NCBI GenBank assembly: GCA_044221445.1
Contig: JBGAPF010000004.1
Location: 1 to 64,000, forward strand
Reading direction: 5' to 3'
DNA: 64,000 bases
Source of the DNA: JBDHTS01 sp044221445
GTDB taxonomy: Bacteria > Pseudomonadota > Alphaproteobacteria > Micavibrionales > Micavibrionaceae
Shown here: piece by piece, positions 28,278-36,043 of the stretch
Layout: the number at the start of each line of letters is the position of its first letter
How positions within the stretch are numbered: position 1 is the stretch's first letter
Translations under genes and position numbers: made by a program
Notes under the pieces: model-generated
What the model was told of the DNA's origin: nothing
Database searches by the model: none
The model's input: only the letters and a program-made list of their open reading frames with translations

Positions 28278-28307
28278 TTGACAACAATGGTCATAGCCGC
28301 GTACAAC
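28278..28307 (+). promoter_or_regulatory. Predicted sigma-70-type promoter of rpsT
   Basis: TTGACA (28278-28283) and TACAAC (28302-28307) are separated by 18 bp, about 100 bp before the rpsT start. The -35 box is perfect; the -10 box matches four of six positions. The rest of the 269 bp gap between 28135 and 28403 shows no gene. Confidence 0.5.
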
Positions 28308-28403
28308 ATCCCGATATTTCACAGGAGCGGCGGACTTCGGGGGCGACCTCCCTGCCGGCTTTTGCAACGAGACACCAGGAACGAAAAAGGGCTGGACTGA
28401 ACA

Positions 28404-28673
28404 ATGGCTAACCATACTTCCGCAAAAACCCGGATCCGCCGCAACGCGCGCCGCAACGTCATCAATGGCGCCCGCCGCAGCAGCATCCGCACGATCGTTA
28501 AAAAGGTCGAACTGGCGCTCGCCTCCGGCGACGCGCAACAGGCGGAAGAAGCATTCAGACTGGCCCGTCCGCAATTGCAGCGCGGCGCGTCCAAAGGCCT
28601 CTATCACGCGAAGACCGCTTCGCGCAAAATCGCCCGCCTGTCGGCGCGCATCAAGGCTATCAAGACAGCCTGA
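28404..28673 (+). CDS. rpsT: Small ribosomal subunit protein bS20
   Basis: An 89-residue basic protein that binds 16S rRNA in the 30S body. It has the family opening ANHTSAKTRIRRNARRN after Met, and the C-terminal KGLYHAKTASRKIARLSARI segment. Length is normal. It lies upstream of dnaA on the same strand, an arrangement common in alphaproteobacteria. A promoter with a perfect TTGACA lies about 100 bp upstream. Confidence 0.97.
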   Translation: MANHTSAKTRIRRNARRNVINGARRSSIRTIVKKVELALASGDAQQAEEAFRLARPQLQRGASKGLYHAKTASRKIARLSARIKAIKTA

Positions 28674-29136
28674 GTTTTTCTCTTTTACACTGTACCTGCA
28701 CCACAAAAGCCTGCGAAGATATTCGCGGGCCCGCAGGCGGTTGTACGCGATCTTTACTGATACGAAAATTTCTTTTTCTCTGTTCCACTTTTGATCTTGT
28801 TGCCAACCGAAATAATTCCGACTACCCTCGAATTTCAGTGACAGGAACGGTCCTTCAAAAGCGGTTTTTTCGCTTTTTGAAAAAATTTTCGGTGGGACCG
28901 CAGACATACAGGGCGCTTTGATACGTACAGCGCCTTGTCGAATGCAGGAGGGGAAGACGGAACGAACAGTAGCAAGTAAATACGGTTCAAACCCCGTCTT
29001 AAGGATTTAGCTTACAGCTGAACACGCATTGAAACAGGCGCCGCCATGGCGGAGCCTGAACCCTTTTTTATTGTCTGACGCATTTCGCGTCTCTGAGTGT
29101 GGATTGGTCATTTTTTATACGGGAGAGTCTAAAGCT
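28674..29136 (+). other. 463 bp leader between rpsT and dnaA
   Basis: No gene is visible. The sequence holds a GC stem after rpsT (GCCTGCG at 28709-28715 with CGCAGGC at 28732-28738, no T run), a bulged hairpin at 28854-28881 (TTCAAAAGCG...CGCTTTTTGAA) and a 7 bp stem AAGACGG/CCGTCTT at 28954-29000. One TGTGGATTG at 29098-29106 resembles a DnaA box, but no cluster of boxes or A/T-rich unwinding element is clear, so an origin is not claimed. The length and structures suggest control of dnaA at promoter or leader level. Confidence 0.4.
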
Positions 29137-30561
29137 ATGTCGGAAATCGCGGAGCAAGGTTCGGTCAGGAACGATGATTATACGGGGGATTCTTTTGCGC
29201 CTGATACAGAAACCCGAAAGCTCTGGGATGCTGTCCACAACGATCTTCGTTCCGAATTCGGCGAAGCCGTGTTCCGCAGCTGGCTGAAGCCGCTCACCCT
29301 GCGCGCCTGCTACCATGGCACGCTCGAAGTGTCGGTTCCCACCCGTTTCATGCGCGACTGGATCCAGGCTCATTATGCCTCCCGTATTCTGGAAATGTGC
29401 GCCGCCCGTAACAAGGATGTCCGCCGTGTCGAGGTGGTCGTGGTCCAGAACGCGTTCCAGAGCGAAAGCGAACCGAAAAAAGTCCTGAAATCGAACCAGA
29501 ACACGGTCAGCGAAAAGACGGCGGAAGAGTCCGCTTCCCTGTCCTCCGCCTTCGACCCCCGGTTCACCTTCGAGTCGTTCGTGGTCGGCAAGCCGAACGC
29601 GCTGGCCCACGCCGCCGCGCTCCGCATTGTCGAAAGCCAGAACGTGCCGTTCAATCCTTTGTTCCTCTACGGCGGCGTCGGCCTCGGCAAGACCCACCTG
29701 ATGCATGCCATCGGTCAGGCGATGAAGCAGCACTGGCCGGAAAAGACGGTCATGTACATGTCCGCCGAGAAATTCATGTACCAGTTCGTCCGCGCCCTGC
29801 GCGCCAAGGAGACGATGGCGTTCAAGGAAGCCTTCCGCACCGTCGATGTCCTGATGATCGACGACATCCAGTTCATGGCCGGCAAGGAATCGACCCAGGA
29901 AGAATTCTTCCATACCTTCAACGCGCTGGTCGACCAGAACAAGCAGATCGTGATCTCGGCCGACAAGGCGCCGTCCGACCTGCTGGGCCTGGAAGAACGC
30001 CTCCGCTCGCGCCTCGCCTGGGGCCTGGTGGCGGATATCCACCCGACCACCTACGAACTGCGCCATGGCATCCTGCAGTCGAAACGCGACCAGCTCGGCG
30101 CGAACGTGCCGGATTCGGTGCTTGAATTCCTCGCGCTCAAGATCACGTCGAATATCCGCGAACTCGAAGGGGCCTTGAACCGCATCGTCGCCCATGCCGA
30201 CGTGACGCGCACAAGCGTGACGCTCGAATCGACCCAGGACGTTTTGCAAGACCTGCTCCGGTCCCACGACCGCCGCATCACCATCGACGAAATCCAGCGC
30301 AAGGTGGCGGAACACTATAATATCCGCCTTACCGACATGCACTCGGCCCGCCGCGCGCGCCAGGTCGCGCGGCCCCGCCAGGTCGCGATGTACCTCGCGA
30401 AACAGCTGACCGCACGCTCGCTGCCCGAAATCGGCCGGAAGTTCGGCGGTCGCGACCACACCACCGTCATGCACGCCGTCCGCAAAATCGAGGAATTGAT
30501 GACCGACGACGTCCAGATCGCGCAGGACGTCGAAATCGTCCGCCGGGCGCTGACGGGATAA
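29137..30561 (+). CDS. dnaA: Chromosomal replication initiator DnaA
   Basis: A 474-residue AAA+ initiator that binds DnaA boxes and opens the origin. Domain I (LWDAVHNDLRSEFGEAVFRSWLKPL) is followed by a linker. The AAA+ domain starts at FTFESFVVGKPN and has Walker A GGVGLGKTHLMHA, Walker B VDVLMIDDIQF and the sensor/arginine finger region EERLRSRLAWGL. Domain IV carries the DnaA signature around GRDHTTVMHAVRKIE. The ATG at 29137 gives the normal N-terminus; an open frame extends 36 codons upstream through the leader. An intrinsic terminator follows directly, separating it from the biotin region. Confidence 0.97.
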   Translation: MSEIAEQGSVRNDDYTGDSFAPDTETRKLWDAVHNDLRSEFGEAVFRSWLKPLTLRACYHGTLEVSVPTRFMRDWIQAHYASRILEMCAARNKDVRRVEVVVVQNAFQSESEPKKVLKSNQNTVSEKTAEESASLSSAFDPRFTFESFVVGKPNALAHAAALRIVESQNVPFNPLFLYGGVGLGKTHLMHAIGQAMKQHWPEKTVMYMSAEKFMYQFVRALRAKETMAFKEAFRTVDVLMIDDIQFMAGKESTQEEFFHTFNALVDQNKQIVISADKAPSDLLGLEERLRSRLAWGLVADIHPTTYELRHGILQSKRDQLGANVPDSVLEFLALKITSNIRELEGALNRIVAHADVTRTSVTLESTQDVLQDLLRSHDRRITIDEIQRKVAEHYNIRLTDMHSARRARQVARPRQVAMYLAKQLTARSLPEIGRKFGGRDHTTVMHAVRKIEELMTDDVQIAQDVEIVRRALTG

Positions 30562-30594
30562 CCCGTTTACCAAGGCGCATCGTTGTGCCGGAAT

Positions 30595-30635
30595 GGCCGT
30601 GGAGTCGCACATGCTCCACGGCCTTTTCTTTTTCT
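30595..30635 (+). terminator. dnaA intrinsic terminator
   Basis: A perfect 10 bp stem GGCCGTGGAG with CTCCACGGCC has a nine-base loop and is followed by TTTTCTTTTT. It begins 33 bp after the dnaA stop codon. Confidence 0.9.
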
Positions 30636-30642
30636 TCGCTTC

Positions 30643-30666
30643 TGTCATCCCGCAGCGAAGCGGAGG
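30643..30666 (+). repeat. Dispersed palindromic repeat, single half
   Basis: TGTCATCCCGCAGCGAAGCG continues with GAGG. It is the same unit as the two arms of the inverted repeat at 44456-44551, with A replacing G at one position. It lies directly after the dnaA terminator. Confidence 0.7.
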
Positions 30667-30730
30667 AATGGCAACTAATATTTGCATTTCTTCTTTTCAG
30701 TTCTGTATCGTTATCGAAAGGAGAATAAAA

Positions 30731-31270
30731 ATGACGGTTGCGTTGCGCCGGCTCACGGAAACGGACTGGCCTGTCTTGAAAGCGATCCGCCTCCGTGCGT
30801 TGCAGACCGATCCCGGCGTGTTCGGTTCGAATCATGCGGCGGAGTCGCAGTATGGCGAGGATATATGGCGCTCCTGGCTGGAAAATCCTGATTCAGGGAT
30901 TTTTGCATTGTTTAATGGCGGGAACGTGATCGGCATGACTGGCATCGCCATCGACAAGAACGATCCCCTGAAACGCAAAGCCGTGCTCTGGGGCTCCTGG
31001 CTGGAACCGGCCTGGCGCGGGAAGGGTTTGTCCGTTCCGATGTACGAGGCGCGCATAGACTGGGCGCGGCGGCACGAAAGCTGTGAAACCGTCATCGTCT
31101 CGCACCGCGCCTCGAACCTGAGTTCGAGACAGGCCAACCAGAAGCACGGCTTCGTCTTCACGCATGCCGAAGACAAGATCTGGCCCGATGGCGGCAGGGA
31201 GGACAATATCTATTACGAACTGCGCGTGAAACCGGCGCCTTTGTCCCCTGCGGCGGCGCCCTCACCGTAA
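30731..31270 (+). CDS. GNAT-family N-acetyltransferase
   Basis: A 179-residue protein of the acetyl-CoA-dependent GNAT fold. It starts with the first beta strand (MTVALRRLTETDWPVLKAIRLRALQ) and has a central strand pair (GIFALFNGGNVIGMTGIAI). The acetyl-CoA pyrophosphate loop reads AWRGKGLSVPM, and the region ending SSRQANQKHGFVF corresponds to the final helix-strand of the fold. The substrate is unknown. The ATG at 30731 follows an AAAGGAG ribosome site. It is 63 bp upstream of bioB on the same strand and might be in the operon, but a role in biotin synthesis is not implied. Confidence 0.85.
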   Translation: MTVALRRLTETDWPVLKAIRLRALQTDPGVFGSNHAAESQYGEDIWRSWLENPDSGIFALFNGGNVIGMTGIAIDKNDPLKRKAVLWGSWLEPAWRGKGLSVPMYEARIDWARRHESCETVIVSHRASNLSSRQANQKHGFVFTHAEDKIWPDGGREDNIYYELRVKPAPLSPAAAPSP

Positions 31271-31333
31271 CGCTCCGCCCCTCAGCGTTTGACAGTCCGC
31301 GCTCCGGCTTTTATAAGCGGAAGGACCGTTACA

Positions 31334-32332
31334 ATGGGGAACCCGATGACCGCGCCGGATCTGCAGGCCGTGACCGCACTCTATAACCGCCCGCTGCTCG
31401 ACCTTGTGTTCGATGCGGCGCAGGTGCACCGCGCCAATCATGACCCTAAAGAAGTGCAGATGTGCACGCTGCTGTCCATCAAGACCGGCGGCTGCCCCGA
31501 GAATTGCAAATACTGTTCCCAGTCGGTGTTCAACGAGACGAAGCTGGAACGCGAATTGCTGCTGGACGTCGATACCGTGCTCGATCAGGCGCGCAAGGCG
31601 AAGGAAGCCGGGTCCACCCGCTTCTGCATGGGGGCCGCCTGGCGCGACGTGAAGGATGGCCGCGCCTTCGACCGCGTCATCGACATGGTCAAGGGCGTGC
31701 GCGGCATGGGCCTCGAAGCCTGCGTCACGCTCGGCATGCTGAACGAGAACCAGGCGCGTCGGCTGAAGGAGGCGGGGCTTACCGCGTACAACCACAACCT
31801 CGACACCTCCGAAGCCTATTATCCCAACATCGTCACGACGCGCACCTATCAGGATCGCCTCGACACCCTGGCCAATGTCGCGAAGGCGGGGATCAGCGCC
31901 TGCTGCGGCGGCATCCTCGGCATGGGCGAGTCGCCCGAAGACCGGATCGGCCTTCTGCACACGCTGGCCAATCTCGATCCCCAGCCGGAATCCGTGCCGA
32001 TCAACGCGCTCGTTCCCGTCGAGGGAACGCCGCTGGCCGAAGCCGAAAAACTCGACGTGTTCGAATGGGTGCGCTGTATCGCCGTCGCGCGCATTCTGAT
32101 GCCGAAGGCAATGGTGCGCCTCTCCGCCGGCCGGCTTTCCCTGTCGAAAGAGGCTCAGGCGCTCGCCTTCCTCGCGGGGGCGAACGCCATCTTCACCGGC
32201 GACAAGCTGCTGACGACGCCGAACCCTGAAGCCGACGAGGATCGCGGCTTGATGGACACGCTCGGCCTCGTGCCGCGCCCGCCAGAGAAAGAGTGCCGGA
32301 ATGGGCTTTGCGGATGCGCTGAGGCAGCTTGA
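31334..32332 (+). CDS. bioB: Biotin synthase BioB
   Basis: A 332-residue radical-SAM enzyme that inserts sulfur into dethiobiotin. It has the CPENCKYCSQS motif holding the [4Fe-4S] cysteines (CxxxCxxC), the conserved YNHNLDTS, and the GGILGMGES and LVPVEGTPL segments of the TIM barrel; further cysteines and an arginine bind the [2Fe-2S] cluster. The ATG at 31334 is preferred; one at 31289 would add 15 residues. It is first of a tightly packed operon, overlapping bioF by 32 bp. Confidence 0.97.
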   Translation: MGNPMTAPDLQAVTALYNRPLLDLVFDAAQVHRANHDPKEVQMCTLLSIKTGGCPENCKYCSQSVFNETKLERELLLDVDTVLDQARKAKEAGSTRFCMGAAWRDVKDGRAFDRVIDMVKGVRGMGLEACVTLGMLNENQARRLKEAGLTAYNHNLDTSEAYYPNIVTTRTYQDRLDTLANVAKAGISACCGGILGMGESPEDRIGLLHTLANLDPQPESVPINALVPVEGTPLAEAEKLDVFEWVRCIAVARILMPKAMVRLSAGRLSLSKEAQALAFLAGANAIFTGDKLLTTPNPEADEDRGLMDTLGLVPRPPEKECRNGLCGCAEAA

Positions 32333-33407
32333 CGAGGCCGGGCGCGGGCGGCGCATGACGCTGCCCGCCGGCCTCGATTTTTCCTCGAACGATTATCTGG
32401 GGTTCAAAAGCCACCCGGCCCTGCGCCGCGCTGCCATCGATGCGCTGGATGGCGGCATGGATCTCGGCGCCGGCGGTTCGCGCCTGCTGCGCGGCCACAC
32501 CGAATCTCATGCGCTGCTCGAAGAAGAGGCCGCGCGCTTTTTCGGCGCGGAAAAAGCGCTGTATTTCAGCACGGGATTCCAGGCGAATTATGCCGTGTTC
32601 ACGACGCTGCCCGACCGGAACGACACGGTTGTTTTCGATGCCCTGATCCACGCCAGCATGAAGGACGGCATCCATGCCGGCCATGCGAAAAGGATCAAGG
32701 TGCCGCATAACAATCTGGACGCTTTCGAGGCCGCGCTCAAAAAAGCGCGCGGGCCGAGGGGCCGGATCTGGCTCGCCGTCGAATCGGTCTACAGCATGGA
32801 CGGCGATTGCGCCCCCCTGAACGAGCTTGCCGCGCTGTGCCGCGCCTATGACGCCTGGCTGGTGGTGGACGAGGCCCATGCGACCGGCGTGTTCGGCGCG
32901 ACCGGGCGCGGCCTGACCGAAGGCCTGCCGCATGACCGCATGGTCGCGGTCCATACCTGCGGCAAGGCGCTCGGCGTTGCGGGCGGCCTGGTCTGCGCGC
33001 CCGCGGACATGATCGACTGGCTGGTCGGCCGGGGCAGGGCGTTTATTTACAGCACCGCGCCGCCGCCGCTTCTCCCTCATCTCGTCCGCGCGGCGCTGCG
33101 CCTCGTCGACTCCGAACCCGAACGCCGCGCGAAAGTCATGGCCCTGCGCGATCATGCCAATACGGTCCTGCCTGTTCCCGCATCGCCGACCCAGATCATC
33201 CCGGTCCTTATCGGTGACGACCGCCATGCGGTTGCCATCGCCGCAAAAATTCAGGAGGCCGGTTTCGATGTCCGCGCCATCCGCCCGCCGACCGTCCCCG
33301 AGGGCACGGCACGGCTGCGCCTGTCCCTGAATGCTGGTCTGCACACAGAGGATATCGACAGGCTGTCGCTTTATCTAACACCCCTGTTGCAGGATCAGGC
33401 GGCATGA
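32301..33407 (+). CDS. bioF: 8-amino-7-oxononanoate synthase BioF
   Basis: A 368-residue PLP-dependent alpha-oxoamine synthase that condenses pimeloyl-ACP (or -CoA) with L-alanine. It has the conserved SSNDYLGF start, GAGGSRLLRGHTESH, the DEAHATGVFGATGRG PLP pocket and the lysine region HTCGKALGVAGG. It overlaps bioB by 32 bp and bioD by 4 bp. The start ATG at 32301 is inside the bioB end but gives the family N-terminus. Confidence 0.95.
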   Translation: MGFADALRQLDEAGRGRRMTLPAGLDFSSNDYLGFKSHPALRRAAIDALDGGMDLGAGGSRLLRGHTESHALLEEEAARFFGAEKALYFSTGFQANYAVFTTLPDRNDTVVFDALIHASMKDGIHAGHAKRIKVPHNNLDAFEAALKKARGPRGRIWLAVESVYSMDGDCAPLNELAALCRAYDAWLVVDEAHATGVFGATGRGLTEGLPHDRMVAVHTCGKALGVAGGLVCAPADMIDWLVGRGRAFIYSTAPPPLLPHLVRAALRLVDSEPERRAKVMALRDHANTVLPVPASPTQIIPVLIGDDRHAVAIAAKIQEAGFDVRAIRPPTVPEGTARLRLSLNAGLHTEDIDRLSLYLTPLLQDQAA

Positions 33408-34033
33408 GCAGCGGCTTCGTCGTCACCGGCACGGATACGGGCATCGGCAAGACGGTCGCGTCGGCGATGCTGACCGTCGGGCTGGGCGCCAGCTACTGGA
33501 AGCCCGTGCAATCCGGCCTTGACGGCGAATCCGATACGGACGCGGTGCGGCGCATGACCGGCTTGCCGGATGAATTTTTCCTTCCTGAAAAATACCGCCT
33601 GACGCAACCGCTCTCGCCCCATCGCTCGGCGGAGCTGGACGGGATAGAAATCGATACGGCGTCATTGCGGGCGATCCCCCGAACGCCGCGCAGGTTGATT
33701 ATAGAAGGCGCGGGCGGCCTCATGGTCCCTCTCAGCCGCGACGTTTTATACATTGATTTATTTGTGCAATGGCAGTGGCCGGTTGTGCTGTGCGCGCGCA
33801 CCGGCCTCGGCACGATCAACCACACGCTTTTATCGGTGGACGCGTTGAAGAAAAGATCCATTCTTATCCACGGTATACTCTTCATCGGTGACGAAAATTC
33901 CGATACCCAGCGTACGATATGTGAGTTCTCCGGCGTGAAAATCCTGGGCCGGCTGCCGGTGATGGACAAGATGGACGCCGGTACGTTGCGCAAATCCTTT
34001 AATGAAAATTTTATGCCTGGCGATTTTGGATGA
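33404..34033 (+). CDS. bioD: Dethiobiotin synthetase BioD
   Basis: A 209-residue ATP-dependent carboxylase that closes the ureido ring of dethiobiotin from DAPA and CO2. It has the P-loop variant GTDTGIGKT, YWKPVQSG, and the EGAGGLMVPLS segment. It overlaps bioF by 4 bp (ATGA). The C-terminal third is more A/T rich than the rest. The bioA start follows after 10 bp. Confidence 0.94.
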   Translation: MSSGFVVTGTDTGIGKTVASAMLTVGLGASYWKPVQSGLDGESDTDAVRRMTGLPDEFFLPEKYRLTQPLSPHRSAELDGIEIDTASLRAIPRTPRRLIIEGAGGLMVPLSRDVLYIDLFVQWQWPVVLCARTGLGTINHTLLSVDALKKRSILIHGILFIGDENSDTQRTICEFSGVKILGRLPVMDKMDAGTLRKSFNENFMPGDFG

Positions 34034-34043
34034 TGAGGATGAA

Positions 34044-35324
34044 ATGAAAAATCCGTCGCCCATCTGGCACCCTTTCACCCAGCACGGCCTGTTTCCGGAA
34101 TCGGTTCTCATCGATCGCGCGGAAGGGGCGTGCCTGTACACGCCGGACGGGCGCCGCATCGTCGACGGTGTTTCCTCCTGGTGGGTCAACATCCACGGCC
34201 ATTGCCATCCGAAGATCGTCGATGCCGTGCGCGAACAGGCCTCCAAGCTCGACCAGGTCATTTTCGCCGGCTTCACCCACGAGCCGGCGGAGCGCCTGGC
34301 CGAAAAACTGCTATGCGCCGCGGGACCTTCCTTTTCCCACGTCTTTTTTTCCGACAGCGGCTCGACGGCGGTGGAGGTCGCGCTGAAAATGGCGGTCGGC
34401 TTCTGGCATCACGGCGGGCGGCCCCGCCATAAGATCGCCGCCCTCGAACACGGCTATCACGGCGACACCTTCGGGACGATGGCGGCGGGCGCGCGCGGCG
34501 TGTTCAGCGCGCCCTATGAAAGACATCTGTTCCAGGTCGAACGCCTGCCGTTCCCGGACGGCGACGGCCGGAACACATGCCAGGCGCTCGAACGCCTGCT
34601 GCATCGGAACGATCTCGCCGCGCTCGTGCTTGAACCGCTGGTGCTCGGTGCGGGCGGCATGCTGATGTATACGCCGGACATCCTGAAAAAACTTCACGCG
34701 CTCTGCCGCGACGCGGGCGTCCTGTTCATCGCCGACGAGGTGATGACCGGATGGGGCCGCACCGGAACGCGTTTCGCCTGCGAACAGGCCGGCGTCCTGC
34801 CGGATATAACATGCCTCTCGAAAGGCCTGACCAACGGGTTCCTCCCTTTGGGCGCCACGCTGTGCAGGCCGGAAATCTATGACGCGTTCTGTTCCACCGA
34901 CCGCGCCAAAACATTTTTCCATTCCTCGTCCTTTACCGCCAACCCGCTGGCCTGCGCGGCGGCGGCGGCCAGCCTCGATATCTGGGACGAGGAGCCGGTG
35001 ACGGAACGCATCGCCGCCCTGGGCAGGGCGCAGGAGCGTCATCTGCGCGCGCTCGAAGGGCGGGACGACGTTCGGAACCTCCGCCGCACCGGCACGATTG
35101 CCGCCTTCGACGTGGCGGCGGATCATGCGGGCTACCTCTCCGCCGTCGGGCCGCGCCTGTATCTGTATATGCTTGAAAACGGCGTCCTCTTGCGCCCCCT
35201 GGGCAATACCGTCTATGTTTTGCCTCCCTATTGCATTTCGGAGGATGAACTGGCCCATGTCTACGGCACACTCGGCAAAGCCCTGGATTCTCTCCGGGAT
35301 GGGTCCGCAGAACGCGCGGTATGA
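34044..35324 (+). CDS. bioA: Adenosylmethionine-8-amino-7-oxononanoate aminotransferase BioA
   Basis: A 426-residue class III PLP aminotransferase that converts KAPA to DAPA with S-adenosylmethionine as amino donor. It begins with the BioA-type PIWHPFTQH and has SSWWVNIHGHCHP, SDSGSTAVEVALKMA, HGYHGDT, the PLP aspartate in FIADEVMTGWGRTG, and the lysine in CLSKGLTNGFLPLGA. The ATG at 34044 is chosen, after the bioD stop. Its end overlaps the start of the ferritin-like gene by 26 bp, so the biotin operon continues into that gene. Confidence 0.95.
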   Translation: MKNPSPIWHPFTQHGLFPESVLIDRAEGACLYTPDGRRIVDGVSSWWVNIHGHCHPKIVDAVREQASKLDQVIFAGFTHEPAERLAEKLLCAAGPSFSHVFFSDSGSTAVEVALKMAVGFWHHGGRPRHKIAALEHGYHGDTFGTMAAGARGVFSAPYERHLFQVERLPFPDGDGRNTCQALERLLHRNDLAALVLEPLVLGAGGMLMYTPDILKKLHALCRDAGVLFIADEVMTGWGRTGTRFACEQAGVLPDITCLSKGLTNGFLPLGATLCRPEIYDAFCSTDRAKTFFHSSSFTANPLACAAAAASLDIWDEEPVTERIAALGRAQERHLRALEGRDDVRNLRRTGTIAAFDVAADHAGYLSAVGPRLYLYMLENGVLLRPLGNTVYVLPPYCISEDELAHVYGTLGKALDSLRDGSAERAV

Positions 35325-35928
35325 GGCGCCTGTCCGCGCCTTTCTCGATGGGCTGCTGACCGACCCTTCCCGCCATGCCCGTTTCCTGAACATGCTGTCG
35401 ATGCTGGAACATCGCGGCAGCCGTAAAATCATGCTGTCCCAGATGGACAATGACATGTCCGAGGAAACGCTGAAGCATCTGGCCGAGGAAACGCGCCACG
35501 CCTTCTTCTTCAAGCGCCAGGCGGAAAAGGCGGCGGGACAGGCCATGAACGGCTATACCGACGCCAACACCATGGCCCGCGTCCCGGCGCTGCTTTATTT
35601 CGGACGCCTCGACGCCGAAATCACCAAACGCACCGCCCCGCACGAAAACCCGGAAGTGCCGTATCTGTTCGTCTCCCTGATCGTCGAGCTGCGCGCCTGC
35701 TGGATCTATCATCTTTACCAGGAGGCTCTGGCCGCCGGCGGCGCGACATTCTCTCTCAAAAGCGTGATCGCGGAGGAAAACCTCCATCTCGACGACATGT
35801 TCGCGGCCCTGGACGGTTTCCGCGCCCTCGACGCGCCGCTGATGCAGGATCTGGCCGGGATCGAAACGCGCCTGTTCGGGCGGTTGTGGGGCGTGCTGGA
35901 AACCGGCGGGATCGCGCGGGCGGCATAA
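35299..35928 (+). CDS. Ferritin-like di-iron protein in the biotin operon
   Basis: A 209-residue soluble, helical protein, last in the bioBFDA operon. The di-iron carboxylate pattern is visible in the right order and spacing: Glu37 (MLEHRG), Glu64-x-x-His67 (EETRH), Glu130 (IVELRA) and Glu160-x-x-His163 (EENLH), with about 27-30 residues between helix partners. This is the ferritin/rubrerythrin/di-iron-oxygenase layout. It is not a known bio gene. No bioC, bioH, bioZ, bioW or bioI lies in the window, so a role in forming or freeing the pimeloyl group is possible; alternatives are iron storage or an unrelated oxidase. The start ATG lies inside the bioA end. Confidence 0.8.
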   Translation: MGPQNARYEAPVRAFLDGLLTDPSRHARFLNMLSMLEHRGSRKIMLSQMDNDMSEETLKHLAEETRHAFFFKRQAEKAAGQAMNGYTDANTMARVPALLYFGRLDAEITKRTAPHENPEVPYLFVSLIVELRACWIYHLYQEALAAGGATFSLKSVIAEENLHLDDMFAALDGFRALDAPLMQDLAGIETRLFGRLWGVLETGGIARAA

Positions 35929-35970
35929 GAAAAAACAGGAGGATTTAAAGGCCTTCGCCGCACTTGCCCC

Positions 35971-35999
35971 TTGGCGTTTGCGATTCGCGCCGCTATAGT
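35971..35999 (+). promoter_or_regulatory. Predicted sigma-70-type promoter of dnaN
   Basis: TTGGCG (35971-35976) and TATAGT (35994-35999) are separated by exactly 17 bp, 44 bp before the dnaN start. This would make dnaN independent of the biotin operon. No terminator was found between the two. Confidence 0.55.
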
Positions 36000-36043
36000 C
36001 TGATTCTATAACCATAATTTTTTGAGAACTTTCGGGGACGCCC

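Noticed and set aside
28981..29000. A tRNA T-arm look-alike (ACGG-TTCAAACC-CCGT) in the dnaA leader
   Set aside because: Only the T arm and a 7 bp outer stem fit. There is no D arm or anticodon arm in the 33 nt between, so it is not a tRNA.
28674..29136. Chromosomal origin (oriC) before dnaA
   Set aside because: Only one weak DnaA-box-like word (TGTGGATTG) was seen, with no box cluster or clear unwinding region.
29068..30687. Long minus-strand open frame opposite dnaA
   Set aside because: It lies opposite dnaA with all motifs on the plus strand; it also crosses the dnaA terminator. It is an antisense shadow.
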